Positions 1-8,024 of a stretch of DNA of 64,000 bases are shown piece after piece. The position numbers and the translations under genes are program-made. This stretch comes from Actinomyces sp. Marseille-P3109 (lineage in GTDB: Bacteria > Actinomycetota > Actinomycetes > Actinomycetales > Actinomycetaceae), in NCBI RefSeq assembly GCF_900323545.1, contig NZ_OOHN01000008.1, forward strand, positions 2,978,019 to 3,042,018, read 5' to 3'. The notes under the pieces were generated by a model. That model was not told the origin of the DNA, did not search any database, and worked only from the letters and a program-made list of their open reading frames with translations. Each line of letters opens with the position of its first letter. Within the stretch, counting starts at the first letter, position 1.

Positions 1-74
1 AACTGCCCTGATGGACAGTGGGCGCTGTTCTCCTGGCGAGGGATTCTGGCCGGTGAATTGCCAACACTGAGGTC

Positions 75-1343
75 ATGAGCAACACACGCGACAACAGAAC
101 AGTTCATGACCGTCCCCAATCCGCATACCTTGCCACCGACTCATCAACGTCCCGGGTGGGTCGTCGTCGGTCGGTGGCGTGGCGGGTGCTGGCGGTGCCC
201 CTGGCGGCGGCGATTGCGCTGGGGGCTGCCGGGGGTACGGCCTCGGCAGCACCGTCGAAGGATGAGACCACGCATCTGAAGTCCCGGGCCCAGGGGCTGG
301 TGGATGCCGGCTACCCGGCGGCACTGGCCGCGGTGAGTGATGCCAAGGGCGAGTCGGCGGGGGTGGCCGTGGGCAAGGGCAACCTGGAGACGGGACAGGC
401 CCCGCCGCTGGACGGTGAGGTGAGGATCGGGTCGAACACGAAGACCTTCGTGGCCGTGGTGGTCATGCAGATGGTCCAGGAGGGCAAGGTCGGGCTCGAT
501 GAGCCGATCGAGACCTACCTGCCCGGTCTGATCAAGGGCGAGGGTATTGACGGATCAAAGATCACGGTGCGCCAGCTCCTCCAGCACACCAGTGGCCTGC
601 CCGAGTACACCGACACCACCCCCGGAAGGAGCGATATCTTCCAGATCAAGGACCACTACATCCCGCCCAGGGACCTGCTGGACACGGCTCTGGGCAAGCC
701 GGCGGCCTTTGAGCCGGGGACGCAGTGGGCCTACACGAATACGAACTATGTGGTGTTGGGGATGCTTGTTGAGCGGGTGTCTCAGCGTCCGGTGGGCGAG
801 CAGATCGACCAGCGCATCATCAAGAAGCTGGGACTGTCCCACACCTACTTCCCTGCCCCGGGAGACAGGAGCATCAAGGGCACCCACCCTCAGGGCTACC
901 ACCTCAGTGCTGAGGGCAAGCTGGAGGATATTACCGAGATGGATCCGGCTTGGGCGTGGGCGGCTGGTGCGATGGTCTCGACCCCCAGCGAGCTCAACAC
1001 GTTCTTCCAGGCCGTCTTCGACGGCAGGCTGCTGACCCAGTCCAGCATCGACGAGATGAAGAACGGAGCGGTTGACGCCAGCTCGCGCCTTGGACCGGGG
1101 ACGGTGTACGGGCTGGGCCTCATTGGCAGGTCGTTGACCTGTGGAGGCACCTCCTGGGGTCACGGCGGGACGATCCACGGGTACCAGACCAACAACGCCG
1201 TGGGACCGGACGGCACCGCAGCCATATTCGCCGTGACCGCCCTGCCCTCGGCCATCGCCGACCAGAACAACCCGGAGAGCTCTGCCGAGGAGAAGTACCA
1301 GCGAGTCGAGGATGCCGTCGACGCCACTCTGTGCCACAAGTAG
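75..1343 (+). CDS. secreted serine hydrolase, beta-lactamase/DD-peptidase family
   Basis: A 422-residue penicillin-recognising serine hydrolase of the class C beta-lactamase/D-Ala-D-Ala carboxypeptidase superfamily. The three family motifs are visible: SNTK (S120, K123) holding the nucleophile, YTN (Y220) and HGG (H363). Residues 1-30 are hydrophilic; an RRR stretch and a hydrophobic segment (about 35-58) ending ASA-AP form a signal peptide or N-terminal anchor, so the enzyme should act outside the membrane. The substrate cannot be read from sequence: a peptidoglycan stem peptide, D-amino-acid peptide or ester are all possible. The ATG at 75 follows a weak GAGGTC, and the unusually long n-region leaves the exact start open. 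The gene is monocistronic in the window; the next gene is convergent on the minus strand. Confidence 0.85.
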   Translation: MSNTRDNRTVHDRPQSAYLATDSSTSRVGRRRSVAWRVLAVPLAAAIALGAAGGTASAAPSKDETTHLKSRAQGLVDAGYPAALAAVSDAKGESAGVAVGKGNLETGQAPPLDGEVRIGSNTKTFVAVVVMQMVQEGKVGLDEPIETYLPGLIKGEGIDGSKITVRQLLQHTSGLPEYTDTTPGRSDIFQIKDHYIPPRDLLDTALGKPAAFEPGTQWAYTNTNYVVLGMLVERVSQRPVGEQIDQRIIKKLGLSHTYFPAPGDRSIKGTHPQGYHLSAEGKLEDITEMDPAWAWAAGAMVSTPSELNTFFQAVFDGRLLTQSSIDEMKNGAVDASSRLGPGTVYGLGLIGRSLTCGGTSWGHGGTIHGYQTNNAVGPDGTAAIFAVTALPSAIADQNNPESSAEEKYQRVEDAVDATLCHK

Positions 1344-1478
1344 CGGTGCGGCCCTGGCCTGTCCGGACCTGTCTGCCTCTCAGCGGTCCGGACCGGCTTT
1401 CACCACCGACATCTTCTTCGTAGGCGACGCGGATACGTGCTGTCTGTGAAGAAGACGTCGGTGAGTAGGGAGACTGCC

Positions 1479-2348
1479 TCAAGGCACTGGGACTGAGTTG
1501 ATGAAGGCCTGAGCCGCCGGACTGGGGTTGAACGAGTCCCAGGCGAGGTACTCCACCCGGACGGGGCCATCACTGATGGCGACGCATGCGCAACCGTGCG
1601 CCTCACGGGCCACGCTGGGAGCGATCAGCGCCACCCCCAGCCCCTGGCGCACCAGGTCCGTCAACAGCTCGGCAGTGGTCACCTCGAAGCTCACCTCGCG
1701 GCGGAGTCCCGCCTCCTGAAAGGCCAGGTCCGACTGCTCGCGTCCTGATGATCCTGCTGGAAAGTCCACGAAGGGCTCGTCGGCAAGATCCTCAAGGTGG
1801 AGTCGACGTCGCTTCGCCAGTTGATGCCCGGACGGCAGTACCGCCACCAGTCGTTCCCTGGTGAGCTCCCGCGTGCGAACGCCCTGAGGTATGACAGCCT
1901 CAGCCAACCCGAGGAAGGCCGCATCGAGACGTCCATCTGCGATCCGGTGCAGGAACGCATCACTTCCACCGCTGCGCACATGCACCCGAACATCGGGGTG
2001 CCGGCGATGGAACTGGCCCAGGACAGCAGCAACATCCACTGCGGTCACCGTTGGAATCACCCCGATCGTCAGAGTCCCCCTCACCTCGCCCCGCGCAGCC
2101 GCCGCCTCGACCTTGGCGCGCTCGGCCGCCTGCAGGCACAACCGCGCCTGCTCCAGGAAGGCCTCTCCGGCGGGCGTCACCTCCACCTTGCGGCTCGTGC
2201 GCGCAAAGAGCGTCACCCCCAGCTCGCTCTCCAGCGACTTGATCTGGCGACTCAGCGCCGACTGCGCCACGAAGCATCGCTCCGCCGCACGCGTGAAGCC
2301 CTGCTCCTCGGCGATGGCAAGGGCGTAACGCATCTGCTGCAGTTCCAT
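1479..2348 (-). CDS. LysR-family transcriptional regulator
   Basis: A 289-residue LysR-type regulator of normal family length. The N-terminal winged helix-turn-helix (residues 1-60) carries the usual pattern of a Q-F/A-RA-R--QSALSRQIK recognition helix followed by LG--LF-R. The rest (about 90-289) is the periplasmic-binding-protein-like effector domain. It is divergently transcribed from a DMT-type transporter with about 80 bp between starts, the usual arrangement for a LysR protein that controls its neighbour and itself. The likely target is therefore the transporter and the NAD(P)-binding protein behind it. The inducer is unknown. Confidence 0.9.
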   Translation of the reverse strand: MELQQMRYALAIAEEQGFTRAAERCFVAQSALSRQIKSLESELGVTLFARTSRKVEVTPAGEAFLEQARLCLQAAERAKVEAAAARGEVRGTLTIGVIPTVTAVDVAAVLGQFHRRHPDVRVHVRSGGSDAFLHRIADGRLDAAFLGLAEAVIPQGVRTRELTRERLVAVLPSGHQLAKRRRLHLEDLADEPFVDFPAGSSGREQSDLAFQEAGLRREVSFEVTTAELLTDLVRQGLGVALIAPSVAREAHGCACVAISDGPVRVEYLAWDSFNPSPAAQAFINSVPVP

Positions 2349-2393
2349 GACATCAATCCTATATGAGCATCGCTGCTATCACATCTATGTCAT
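2347..2393. promoter_or_regulatory. candidate operator in LysR/transporter divergent promoter
   Basis: The divergent intergenic region holds a perfect 7-bp inverted repeat, ATGACAT at 2347-2353 and ATGTCAT at 2387-2393, with centres 40 bp apart. The left arm overlaps the LysR start codon, so binding there would repress the regulator. The local AT content is higher than in flanking genes. A 7-bp match over this spacing can arise by chance. Confidence 0.3.
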
Positions 2394-2427
2394 CGACAGA
2401 TCAATGCATGGTGGGCAGGCTGAAGCC

Positions 2428-3369
2428 ATGATGACGATGCAGGGCGCTCAACCGATCGGGCACAGAAAAGCCTCGTCCGAGGCTCGCCGGAGCGCCGGCT
2501 GGATCGCCCTGACGGCCCTGGCGCCGGCCGTCTGGGGGACGACCTACATCGTCACCACCCACGCCCTGCCTACGGGGCACCCGGTCTTCGCCGCGCTCAT
2601 GCGAACGCTTCCTGCAGGAACTCTTGCACTCGCTCTCACGCGACGGCTCCCCAGCGGACAATGGTGGTGGAAGAGCCTCGTTCTCGGCGCTCTTAACATG
2701 GCCTGCTTCTTCCCGCTGCTCTTCGTCGCCGCGCAGCGCCTGCCCGGAGGTGTGGCCGCGACGCTCGGGGCCGCCCAGCCGATCATCGTCGCCGGTCTCG
2801 CCGTCGTCGTACTCAGTGAGCGCCCGTCAGCGTGGAGGCTGATGTGGGGCGGGATCGGCGTCGTTGGTGTTGCGCTCGTCGTCCTGGGACCGCAGGCGGG
2901 ACTCGACGTTCTCGGGGTGACGGCCGGTCTGGGCGGAGCCGTCTCGATGGGGCTGGGAGTCGTGCTCACCAAGCGGTGGGGCAAACCCGACCGCGTCAGC
3001 GCCTTGAGCCTGGCCGGCTGGCAGCTCACCGGTGCCGGGCTGCTGCTCATCGTGCCCGCGCTTCTCATCGACGGCGTCCCGACCGGTATCGATGCCACGG
3101 CCGTGTTGGGCTACAGCTGGCTCGGGCTCGTGGGAGGGCTCGCCGCCTACGTCCTCTGGTTCGAGGGCATCCGTCGGCTACCGGTCACGCCGACGGCGCT
3201 GCTCGGCCTGCTCTCGCCGCTGACCGCAGCACTCCTCGGGCACGTCATTGCCGGTGAGGTGCTCAACCCCATCCAGCTCCTGGGGTTCGCGCTCGCTCTG
3301 ACCGCGATGACCGCGGGCCAGCTCGCTCCGCCCTCTTCCCGATCCTCCTCTCGAAAGGAATTCTCATGA
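2428..3369 (+). CDS. DMT-superfamily (EamA) transporter
   Basis: About 313 residues with roughly ten hydrophobic segments in two homologous halves, the drug/metabolite transporter (EamA) architecture. The first half carries the family-typical WGTTYIV segment. DMT proteins export amino acids, metabolites or drugs; the substrate cannot be assigned here. The ATG at 2428 (or 2431) is chosen because the frame upstream overlaps the divergent LysR start and encodes non-conserved Tyr/His-rich sequence; an in-frame ATG at 2404 is an alternative. The stop overlaps the next start by 4 nt (ATGA), so the pair is translationally coupled. Control by the divergent LysR protein is likely. Confidence 0.82.
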   Translation: MMTMQGAQPIGHRKASSEARRSAGWIALTALAPAVWGTTYIVTTHALPTGHPVFAALMRTLPAGTLALALTRRLPSGQWWWKSLVLGALNMACFFPLLFVAAQRLPGGVAATLGAAQPIIVAGLAVVVLSERPSAWRLMWGGIGVVGVALVVLGPQAGLDVLGVTAGLGGAVSMGLGVVLTKRWGKPDRVSALSLAGWQLTGAGLLLIVPALLIDGVPTGIDATAVLGYSWLGLVGGLAAYVLWFEGIRRLPVTPTALLGLLSPLTAALLGHVIAGEVLNPIQLLGFALALTAMTAGQLAPPSSRSSSRKEFS

Positions 3370-4004
3370 GAATCGTCGTTCTCGGTGCCACCGGCATGGC
3401 CGGGACAGCCGTCGTCGCCGAGGCGCTGCGCCGCGGTCACGAGGTGACTGCTGTGTCTCGTCAACGTCGTCCCAGGGCCGATGACCATCTCACCTCCCGC
3501 GTGCTGGACGTCACCGACGTCGACGGCGTCGCGGACGTCCTGGAAGACTGTGATGCCGCCGTCGTCGCACTCCGTGCGCCCTCCGGACAAGAGGGTGATC
3601 TGGCCGGGCTGACCACGGGTGTCCTGGACGCCGCCTCCAGGAGTCGAACGCCCCTCCTCATCATCGGGGGCGCCGCCCCACTGCAATCGCCCAACCATCC
3701 CGGTGTTCTTGCCATCGATGACCCGGCCGTGGTCCCGCCTGCATGGAGGAAGGTGGCCCGGGCGAGCCTCGAGCAGTTCCGCTCCTGCCAGGCGCACAAC
3801 TACCAGGGATGGGTCTATCTCAGTCCTCCGGCGCTCTTCGGGCCGGGAGACGTCACCGGCTCCTACCGCCGTGGAACGACAACGCTTCTCGTGGACGACC
3901 AGGGCCAGTCACGAATCAGCCCGGAGGACCTGGCCTGCGCCGTCGTCGATGAGCTGGAGCATCCCGGGGGCCAGCAGCACGTCACCGTCATCGCCTCGGT
4001 CTGA
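3366..4004 (+). CDS. NAD(P)-binding Rossmann protein, NmrA/SDR-like
   Basis: A 212-residue atypical short-chain dehydrogenase-like protein. The N-terminus has the NAD(P)-binding glycine motif GATGMAG (residues 7-13) after a beta strand, then the basic residues expected of an NADP binder (SRQRR). It resembles the NmrA/YwnB-type epimerase-like group, whose members are often redox sensors or oxidoreductases of unknown substrate. It overlaps the transporter by 4 nt and is presumably co-expressed under the LysR regulator. Confidence 0.75.
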   Translation: MRIVVLGATGMAGTAVVAEALRRGHEVTAVSRQRRPRADDHLTSRVLDVTDVDGVADVLEDCDAAVVALRAPSGQEGDLAGLTTGVLDAASRSRTPLLIIGGAAPLQSPNHPGVLAIDDPAVVPPAWRKVARASLEQFRSCQAHNYQGWVYLSPPALFGPGDVTGSYRRGTTTLLVDDQGQSRISPEDLACAVVDELEHPGGQQHVTVIASV

Positions 4005-4012
4005 TGCCGCCC

Positions 4013-6202
4013 TCAGATCCAGGACGACAGGAGCATGTGGTAGAGCCAGAAGGCGCGTGAGACGGTCTGCCCGGTCCAGATCGGCCACCAGAAGGCAGCG
4101 GCGGCGCAGGCCAGGGCCGTGACCAGGATGATGAGGGAGATGCCCTCGCTGCGGATCTGCCACGTGGGCACCGACGTCCAGCCCGCCAGGACCCTCCACG
4201 GGCCACGGTGACCGGTCTCCTCCAGCTCGTCGTCGGAGGAGTCCGATGCGGTATGCGCCGCGGACATCGTCGGCGCGGGGTAGCCGGTCAGCTCAGCCAT
4301 GGTCCGCATCCCCGCCGCGTCGGTCTGGAGTGCGTCATCGGCGACGGCGGTGGACGTGACGGTCCCTGCCGCAAGGTCGTCATCGTCTGTGTCGTCTGTA
4401 TCGCCTGCGGCCGTGCTGATGCGGTACATGCCCGGGTCGGTCTCCACCACCGGCGGCGTCCACACCGGTGTGCGCCCGAACTGCGGACCGAAGCCCAGGA
4501 ACCGCGCACCCACACCGCGCCAGGGCCGGATACCCGCGCCGATCTGCCCTCTCCTCAGAGCCGTCGCCTGTTCCCCGGCCTCCCGGGACCCTGGCAGCGG
4601 CGGCAGCAGACCGGCTCCCATCCCCAGCGCCAGCACGAGCACGAGCACGACGCAGGGCACGAAGGCCACCGTGTAGAAGGTGAAGATCGTGCGGTCCCGG
4701 TACTGGAACCACGGCACGTACAGGCCCAGGTAACCGATGAGCGGTACCCAGGCCCGCCAGTCACGGTTCTTCACCCCGACGATGACGATCACCACCAGCG
4801 CCACCGCGGCGGACCACCAGATGACGATGTTCCCGATCGAGGTGATCGCCTGGATGCAGTCCCCGCCCCAGCAGGTCTGCGGCACCTGGGCCTTGTCCTC
4901 CCAGAAGAAGGAGGTAGGCCGCGTCTGCAGCAGCCAGCCGTAGGGCTTCGACTGGTAGGTGTGCGGTGAGGCCAGACCGACGTGGAACTCGTACATCTGC
5001 TGGTGGTAGGCGATGAAGTCGTTGACGATGTTGGGCAGCGAGGGGAAGGGCACCGGCTGGCCCATCGCGATCTGCTCCAGCGCCCACCCGCGCTTGTAGG
5101 CGCCGGGGTGGGTGAACCAGGACCACCAGCACCCGATGTAGACGGCCACGGCCACCGGCACCGTCTGCAGGAAGTCGCTCACGCCCTGGGCGACCGTCCC
5201 CTCCAGGAACCAGGACCTCGCTCCCACCCGCCGCAGCGCCAGCGTGTCCCACACGACGACGGCGACGCCGACGACCGCCAGCAGGTAGATCCCCGACCAC
5301 TTGATGGAGCAGGTCAGGCCCAGAGCAACGCCGGTGGCCAGCAGCCACGGGCGGATCGCGGCGTGCGGCGCCCGCGCCCCGGGCCTCGTCCCGGCCAGCT
5401 TGCGGGCCAGTCTCGCCCGCGACCACTCGCGGTCGCGCACCAGGAAGTACAGGGACAAGGTGGCGAAGAACCCGATGAACACGTCCAGCAGCCCGATACG
5501 GGACTCGGTCAGGGCCACGCCGTCGACCGCCAGGAGCAGCCCGGCCAGGCCCGCCAGCAGCGGGGAGCGGGTCAGACGCATCGTCAGACGCGTCAGCAGC
5601 AGGACCGTCGCGATCCCGGCGATAGCGGGCATCACGCGCCAGCCGAAGGAGGACGACGGCCCGAAGAGCTCCATCCCGGCGCCGATGAGCCACTTGCCCA
5701 GCTGGGGGTGGACGACGTAGGCGGCCTGCGTGGACATCCCGGAGAAGACCCCGGAGGAGAAGGCCGAATCGGAGTCCTTCGCCCAGTTCGCCTCGTAGCC
5801 CAGGTGCCACAGGGCGTAGGCGTCCTTGACGTAGTAGATCTCATCGAACATGAGCGTCTTGGGGTGACCCAGCCCGATGAGGCGAAGCAGCGCAGCGATG
5901 ACGCCGACCACGCCGGTCACCAGCCAGCCGCGGATCCTCATGGCGCGGGGCATCCCCCAGTACACCGGTCCCAGCCCGAGCAGGGTGCGCAGCTCATTCT
6001 CGGTGCGCTCCCCACCGCCGGAGCGGTCGGTCTGCTCGGAACCCCTGGTGCCGGCGGCGGCCTCGGCGGGCTTGGTGCCTGCTGCCTCAGCCTCCGTCGG
6101 TGCTGGTTCCTGTGCGGGTTCCTGCTCCGCGTCCGGGCCGGTGGAGCCGTCGCGGGACTGCTCTGGGTACTGTGCGGGAGACAGCGCGCTCGGAGTCGTC
6201 AC
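4013..6202 (-). CDS. pmt: protein O-mannosyltransferase (GT39, Pmt)
   Basis: A 729-residue polytopic GT-C enzyme that transfers mannose from polyprenyl-phosphate mannose to Ser/Thr of Sec-exported proteins, as mycobacterial Pmt (Rv1002c) does. The catalytic acidic pair FDE (around residue 120) sits in the first extracytoplasmic loop, followed by the family motifs HPQLGKW and the conserved C-terminal WPIWTG---S--FWLYHMLL--W. About 130 acidic, low-complexity residues (about 535-665) interrupt the C-terminal membrane region, which makes it longer than typical bacterial Pmt of about 520 residues. Translation starts at a GTG preceded by TAGACT exactly 6 nt upstream, which suggests a leaderless mRNA. 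It is divergent from rsmI. The many Ala/Ser/Thr/Pro-rich secreted proteins nearby are plausible substrates. Confidence 0.93.
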   Translation of the reverse strand: MTTPSALSPAQYPEQSRDGSTGPDAEQEPAQEPAPTEAEAAGTKPAEAAAGTRGSEQTDRSGGGERTENELRTLLGLGPVYWGMPRAMRIRGWLVTGVVGVIAALLRLIGLGHPKTLMFDEIYYVKDAYALWHLGYEANWAKDSDSAFSSGVFSGMSTQAAYVVHPQLGKWLIGAGMELFGPSSSFGWRVMPAIAGIATVLLLTRLTMRLTRSPLLAGLAGLLLAVDGVALTESRIGLLDVFIGFFATLSLYFLVRDREWSRARLARKLAGTRPGARAPHAAIRPWLLATGVALGLTCSIKWSGIYLLAVVGVAVVVWDTLALRRVGARSWFLEGTVAQGVSDFLQTVPVAVAVYIGCWWSWFTHPGAYKRGWALEQIAMGQPVPFPSLPNIVNDFIAYHQQMYEFHVGLASPHTYQSKPYGWLLQTRPTSFFWEDKAQVPQTCWGGDCIQAITSIGNIVIWWSAAVALVVIVIVGVKNRDWRAWVPLIGYLGLYVPWFQYRDRTIFTFYTVAFVPCVVLVLVLALGMGAGLLPPLPGSREAGEQATALRRGQIGAGIRPWRGVGARFLGFGPQFGRTPVWTPPVVETDPGMYRISTAAGDTDDTDDDDLAAGTVTSTAVADDALQTDAAGMRTMAELTGYPAPTMSAAHTASDSSDDELEETGHRGPWRVLAGWTSVPTWQIRSEGISLIILVTALACAAAAFWWPIWTGQTVSRAFWLYHMLLSSWI

Positions 6203-6208
6203 ACCCCG

Positions 6209-6214
6209 AGTCTA
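6209..6214 (-). promoter_or_regulatory. leaderless -10 element of pmt
   Basis: On the minus strand TAGACT is followed by exactly 6 nt and then the GTG start of pmt. This places the hexamer at -12 to -7 if transcription begins on the start codon. No Shine-Dalgarno sequence is present. Confidence 0.55.
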
Positions 6215-6244
6215 GGCGGCGGCGTCATCGAGGCGTCGACGACA

Positions 6245-6250
6245 TACTGT
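6245..6250 (+). promoter_or_regulatory. leaderless -10 element of rsmI
   Basis: TACTGT lies 5 nt before the rsmI ATG at 6256, with no ribosome binding site between them. The same TACTGTGTCC string precedes the rsmA start at 14806, which suggests a shared promoter type. Confidence 0.5.
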
Positions 6251-6255
6251 GTCCT

Positions 6256-7248
6256 ATGACTGAGAGCATCCCGCCCACAGGAGACCTCGCCGCCGGCGAC
6301 GTCAGGGACGACCCGGACGGCCGGGCCAACCGAGCCGACCGGGACGGCAGGGCCGACGTCGCCGCGGATGCCGCCGATGCTGCGCTTGGCCCACACAGCG
6401 CCGACCTGCGCGGCGGGACCATCACCCTGGCCGCCACCCCGATCGGCAACGCCTCCGACGCCTCCCAGCGCCTGCGGTGCGGCCTGGAGCAGGCCGATCT
6501 CATCGCCGCCGAGGACACGCGCCGGCTGCGGGCACTGGCGCAGCGGCTGGGCGTCGAGACCCGCGGGCGCATCATCGCCTTCCACGAGCACAACGAGCGC
6601 GACCGCGCCCCCGAGCTGCTGGAGGCCGCCCGCGCCGGCCGCCGTGTCCTGGTCGTCTCCGACGCCGGTATGCCGTCGGTCTCCGACCCCGGATACCGAC
6701 TCGTCCAGGCCGCCGTCCAGGCCGAGGTGCCTGTCACCATCGCACCGGGCCCTTCCGCGGTCCTGGCCGCTCTGGCCCTGTCCGGGCTGGCCTCCGACCG
6801 GTTCTGCTTCGAGGGCTTCCTGCCCCGCAGGCCGGGGGAGCGGCGTCGGGCCCTGGAGCTCTTGGCCACTCAGGAGCGCACCATGATCCTCCTGGAGTCA
6901 CCCCGCCGCGTCCACGACTCCCTGACCGCCATGGCCGAGGTTCTGGGCGGTCGGCGTCCGGCGGCACTGTGCCGGGAGCTGACCAAGACCCACGAGCAGG
7001 TGCTGCGGGCTCCGCTGGCCGAGCTCGCTCAGGCCACGGCCGACGGCGTTCTGGGGGAGGTGGTCCTCGTCGTCGCCGGCGCCGAGCCCGCCCCCGCCAG
7101 CCCCGAGGACGCCGCACGCCGGGCCCTGGCCCTGGCCGAGACCGGCATGCGACTCAAGGCCGCCGCCGCTCAGGCGGCCGGCGAGGCGGGCCTGCGCCCC
7201 AACGAGGTCTACCGCGCCGCCCTCGAGCTGCGAGACACCACTGCCTGA
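6256..7248 (+). CDS. rsmI: 16S rRNA (cytidine1402-2'-O)-methyltransferase RsmI
   Basis: A 330-residue SAM-dependent tetrapyrrole-methylase-fold enzyme that 2'-O-methylates C1402 in the 16S rRNA P site. Diagnostic segments are TPIGN near the start of the domain (about residue 60), AEDTR, SDAGMPSVSDPG and APGPSAVLAAL, all typical of RsmI. The first ~50 residues are an Asp/Ala/Arg-rich, non-conserved extension. The ATG at 6256 is chosen because the longer open frame has no start signal and overlaps the pmt promoter, while TACTGT lies just upstream. The pmt/rsmI divergent pair matches a conserved actinobacterial arrangement. Confidence 0.93.
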   Translation: MTESIPPTGDLAAGDVRDDPDGRANRADRDGRADVAADAADAALGPHSADLRGGTITLAATPIGNASDASQRLRCGLEQADLIAAEDTRRLRALAQRLGVETRGRIIAFHEHNERDRAPELLEAARAGRRVLVVSDAGMPSVSDPGYRLVQAAVQAEVPVTIAPGPSAVLAALALSGLASDRFCFEGFLPRRPGERRRALELLATQERTMILLESPRRVHDSLTAMAEVLGGRRPAALCRELTKTHEQVLRAPLAELAQATADGVLGEVVLVVAGAEPAPASPEDAARRALALAETGMRLKAAAAQAAGEAGLRPNEVYRAALELRDTTA

Positions 7249-7326
7249 ACGCGGCTCCCGGCCTGCCCCGGTCTCCGTTCATCCCCGTTCCTCGGCCACG
7301 ACGGCCCCAGGGCAAGCCCCTTCCGC

Positions 7327-7332
7327 TATGGT
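7327..7332 (+). promoter_or_regulatory. leaderless -10 element of pncA
   Basis: TATGGT lies exactly 6 nt before the pncA ATG at 7339 with no Shine-Dalgarno sequence, the same geometry as at pmt, metG and rsmA. Confidence 0.5.
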
Positions 7333-7338
7333 CGGCTC

Positions 7339-7941
7339 ATGAGCAACGAGTTGCACACCGGCCCGCGTGTCCACACTCACCGGGCCCTCATCATCGTCGA
7401 CGTCCAACCCACCTTCTGCGAGGGCGGCGCCCTGGCAGTGGCCGGCGGCAACGCCGTCGCCGAGCGCATCGCCGCCTACCTGCCCGCCCACCGGGAGGAG
7501 TACGACCTGGTGGTCACCACCCAGGACTGGCACATCGACCCCGGTGGGCACTTCTCCGAGGCCCCCGACTTCATCGACACCTGGCCCGTCCACGGCGTGG
7601 CCGGCACCGCTGAGGCCCGGCTGCACCCGGCGCTGGATGCCCTGGTCGCCGACGCCGCCGTCAAGAAGGGGCAGTACACCGCCGCCTACTCCGGGTTCGA
7701 GGGCGTCGACGACGAGGGCCGCGCCCTGGCAGACATTCTCAGCGGCGCCGGCATCGAGGCCGTCGACGTCGTCGGCCTGGCCGAGTCCCACTGCGTCAAG
7801 GACACCGCCCTGGACGCGGCCCGGCTGGGCTACCGCGTGCGGGTCCTGACCGACCTGACCGAGCCGGTCAGCCCCGAGCTGGGACGAGCCGCCCGGGCTG
7901 AGATGAGGGCCGCCGGCGTCGAGCTGGCGTCCTCGCGCTGA
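7339..7941 (+). CDS. pncA: nicotinamidase / isochorismatase-family amidase
   Basis: A 200-residue cysteine hydrolase that deamidates nicotinamide to nicotinate for NAD salvage. The catalytic triad is visible as Asp in IIVDVQPTFCEGG, Lys in VKKGQYTAAYSGF and Cys in AESHCVKDTALDA. Metal ligands are in DWHIDPGGHF. These segments match PncA rather than generic isochorismatases. Length is typical. PncA also activates pyrazinamide in mycobacteria. It is monocistronic, begins leaderless and is closed by a long hairpin shared with the convergent gene. Confidence 0.9.
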   Translation: MSNELHTGPRVHTHRALIIVDVQPTFCEGGALAVAGGNAVAERIAAYLPAHREEYDLVVTTQDWHIDPGGHFSEAPDFIDTWPVHGVAGTAEARLHPALDALVADAAVKKGQYTAAYSGFEGVDDEGRALADILSGAGIEAVDVVGLAESHCVKDTALDAARLGYRVRVLTDLTEPVSPELGRAARAEMRAAGVELASSR

Positions 7942-7965
7942 GGTCGCCGAGGCGCCGAGTCAGAA

Positions 7966-8012
7966 CGAACGGGTGTCCTTGCCGGCCAGGAGCCGGCAAG
8001 GACACCCGTTCG
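7966..8012. terminator. bidirectional hairpin terminator (21-bp stem)
   Basis: Perfect 21-bp inverted repeat, arms 7966-7986 and 7992-8012, 5-nt loop CAGGA. It sits between the convergent pncA and the minus-strand membrane protein gene and can serve both. No U-tract follows in either direction. Confidence 0.85.
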
Positions 8013-8024
8013 GCGTCAGGGGCG

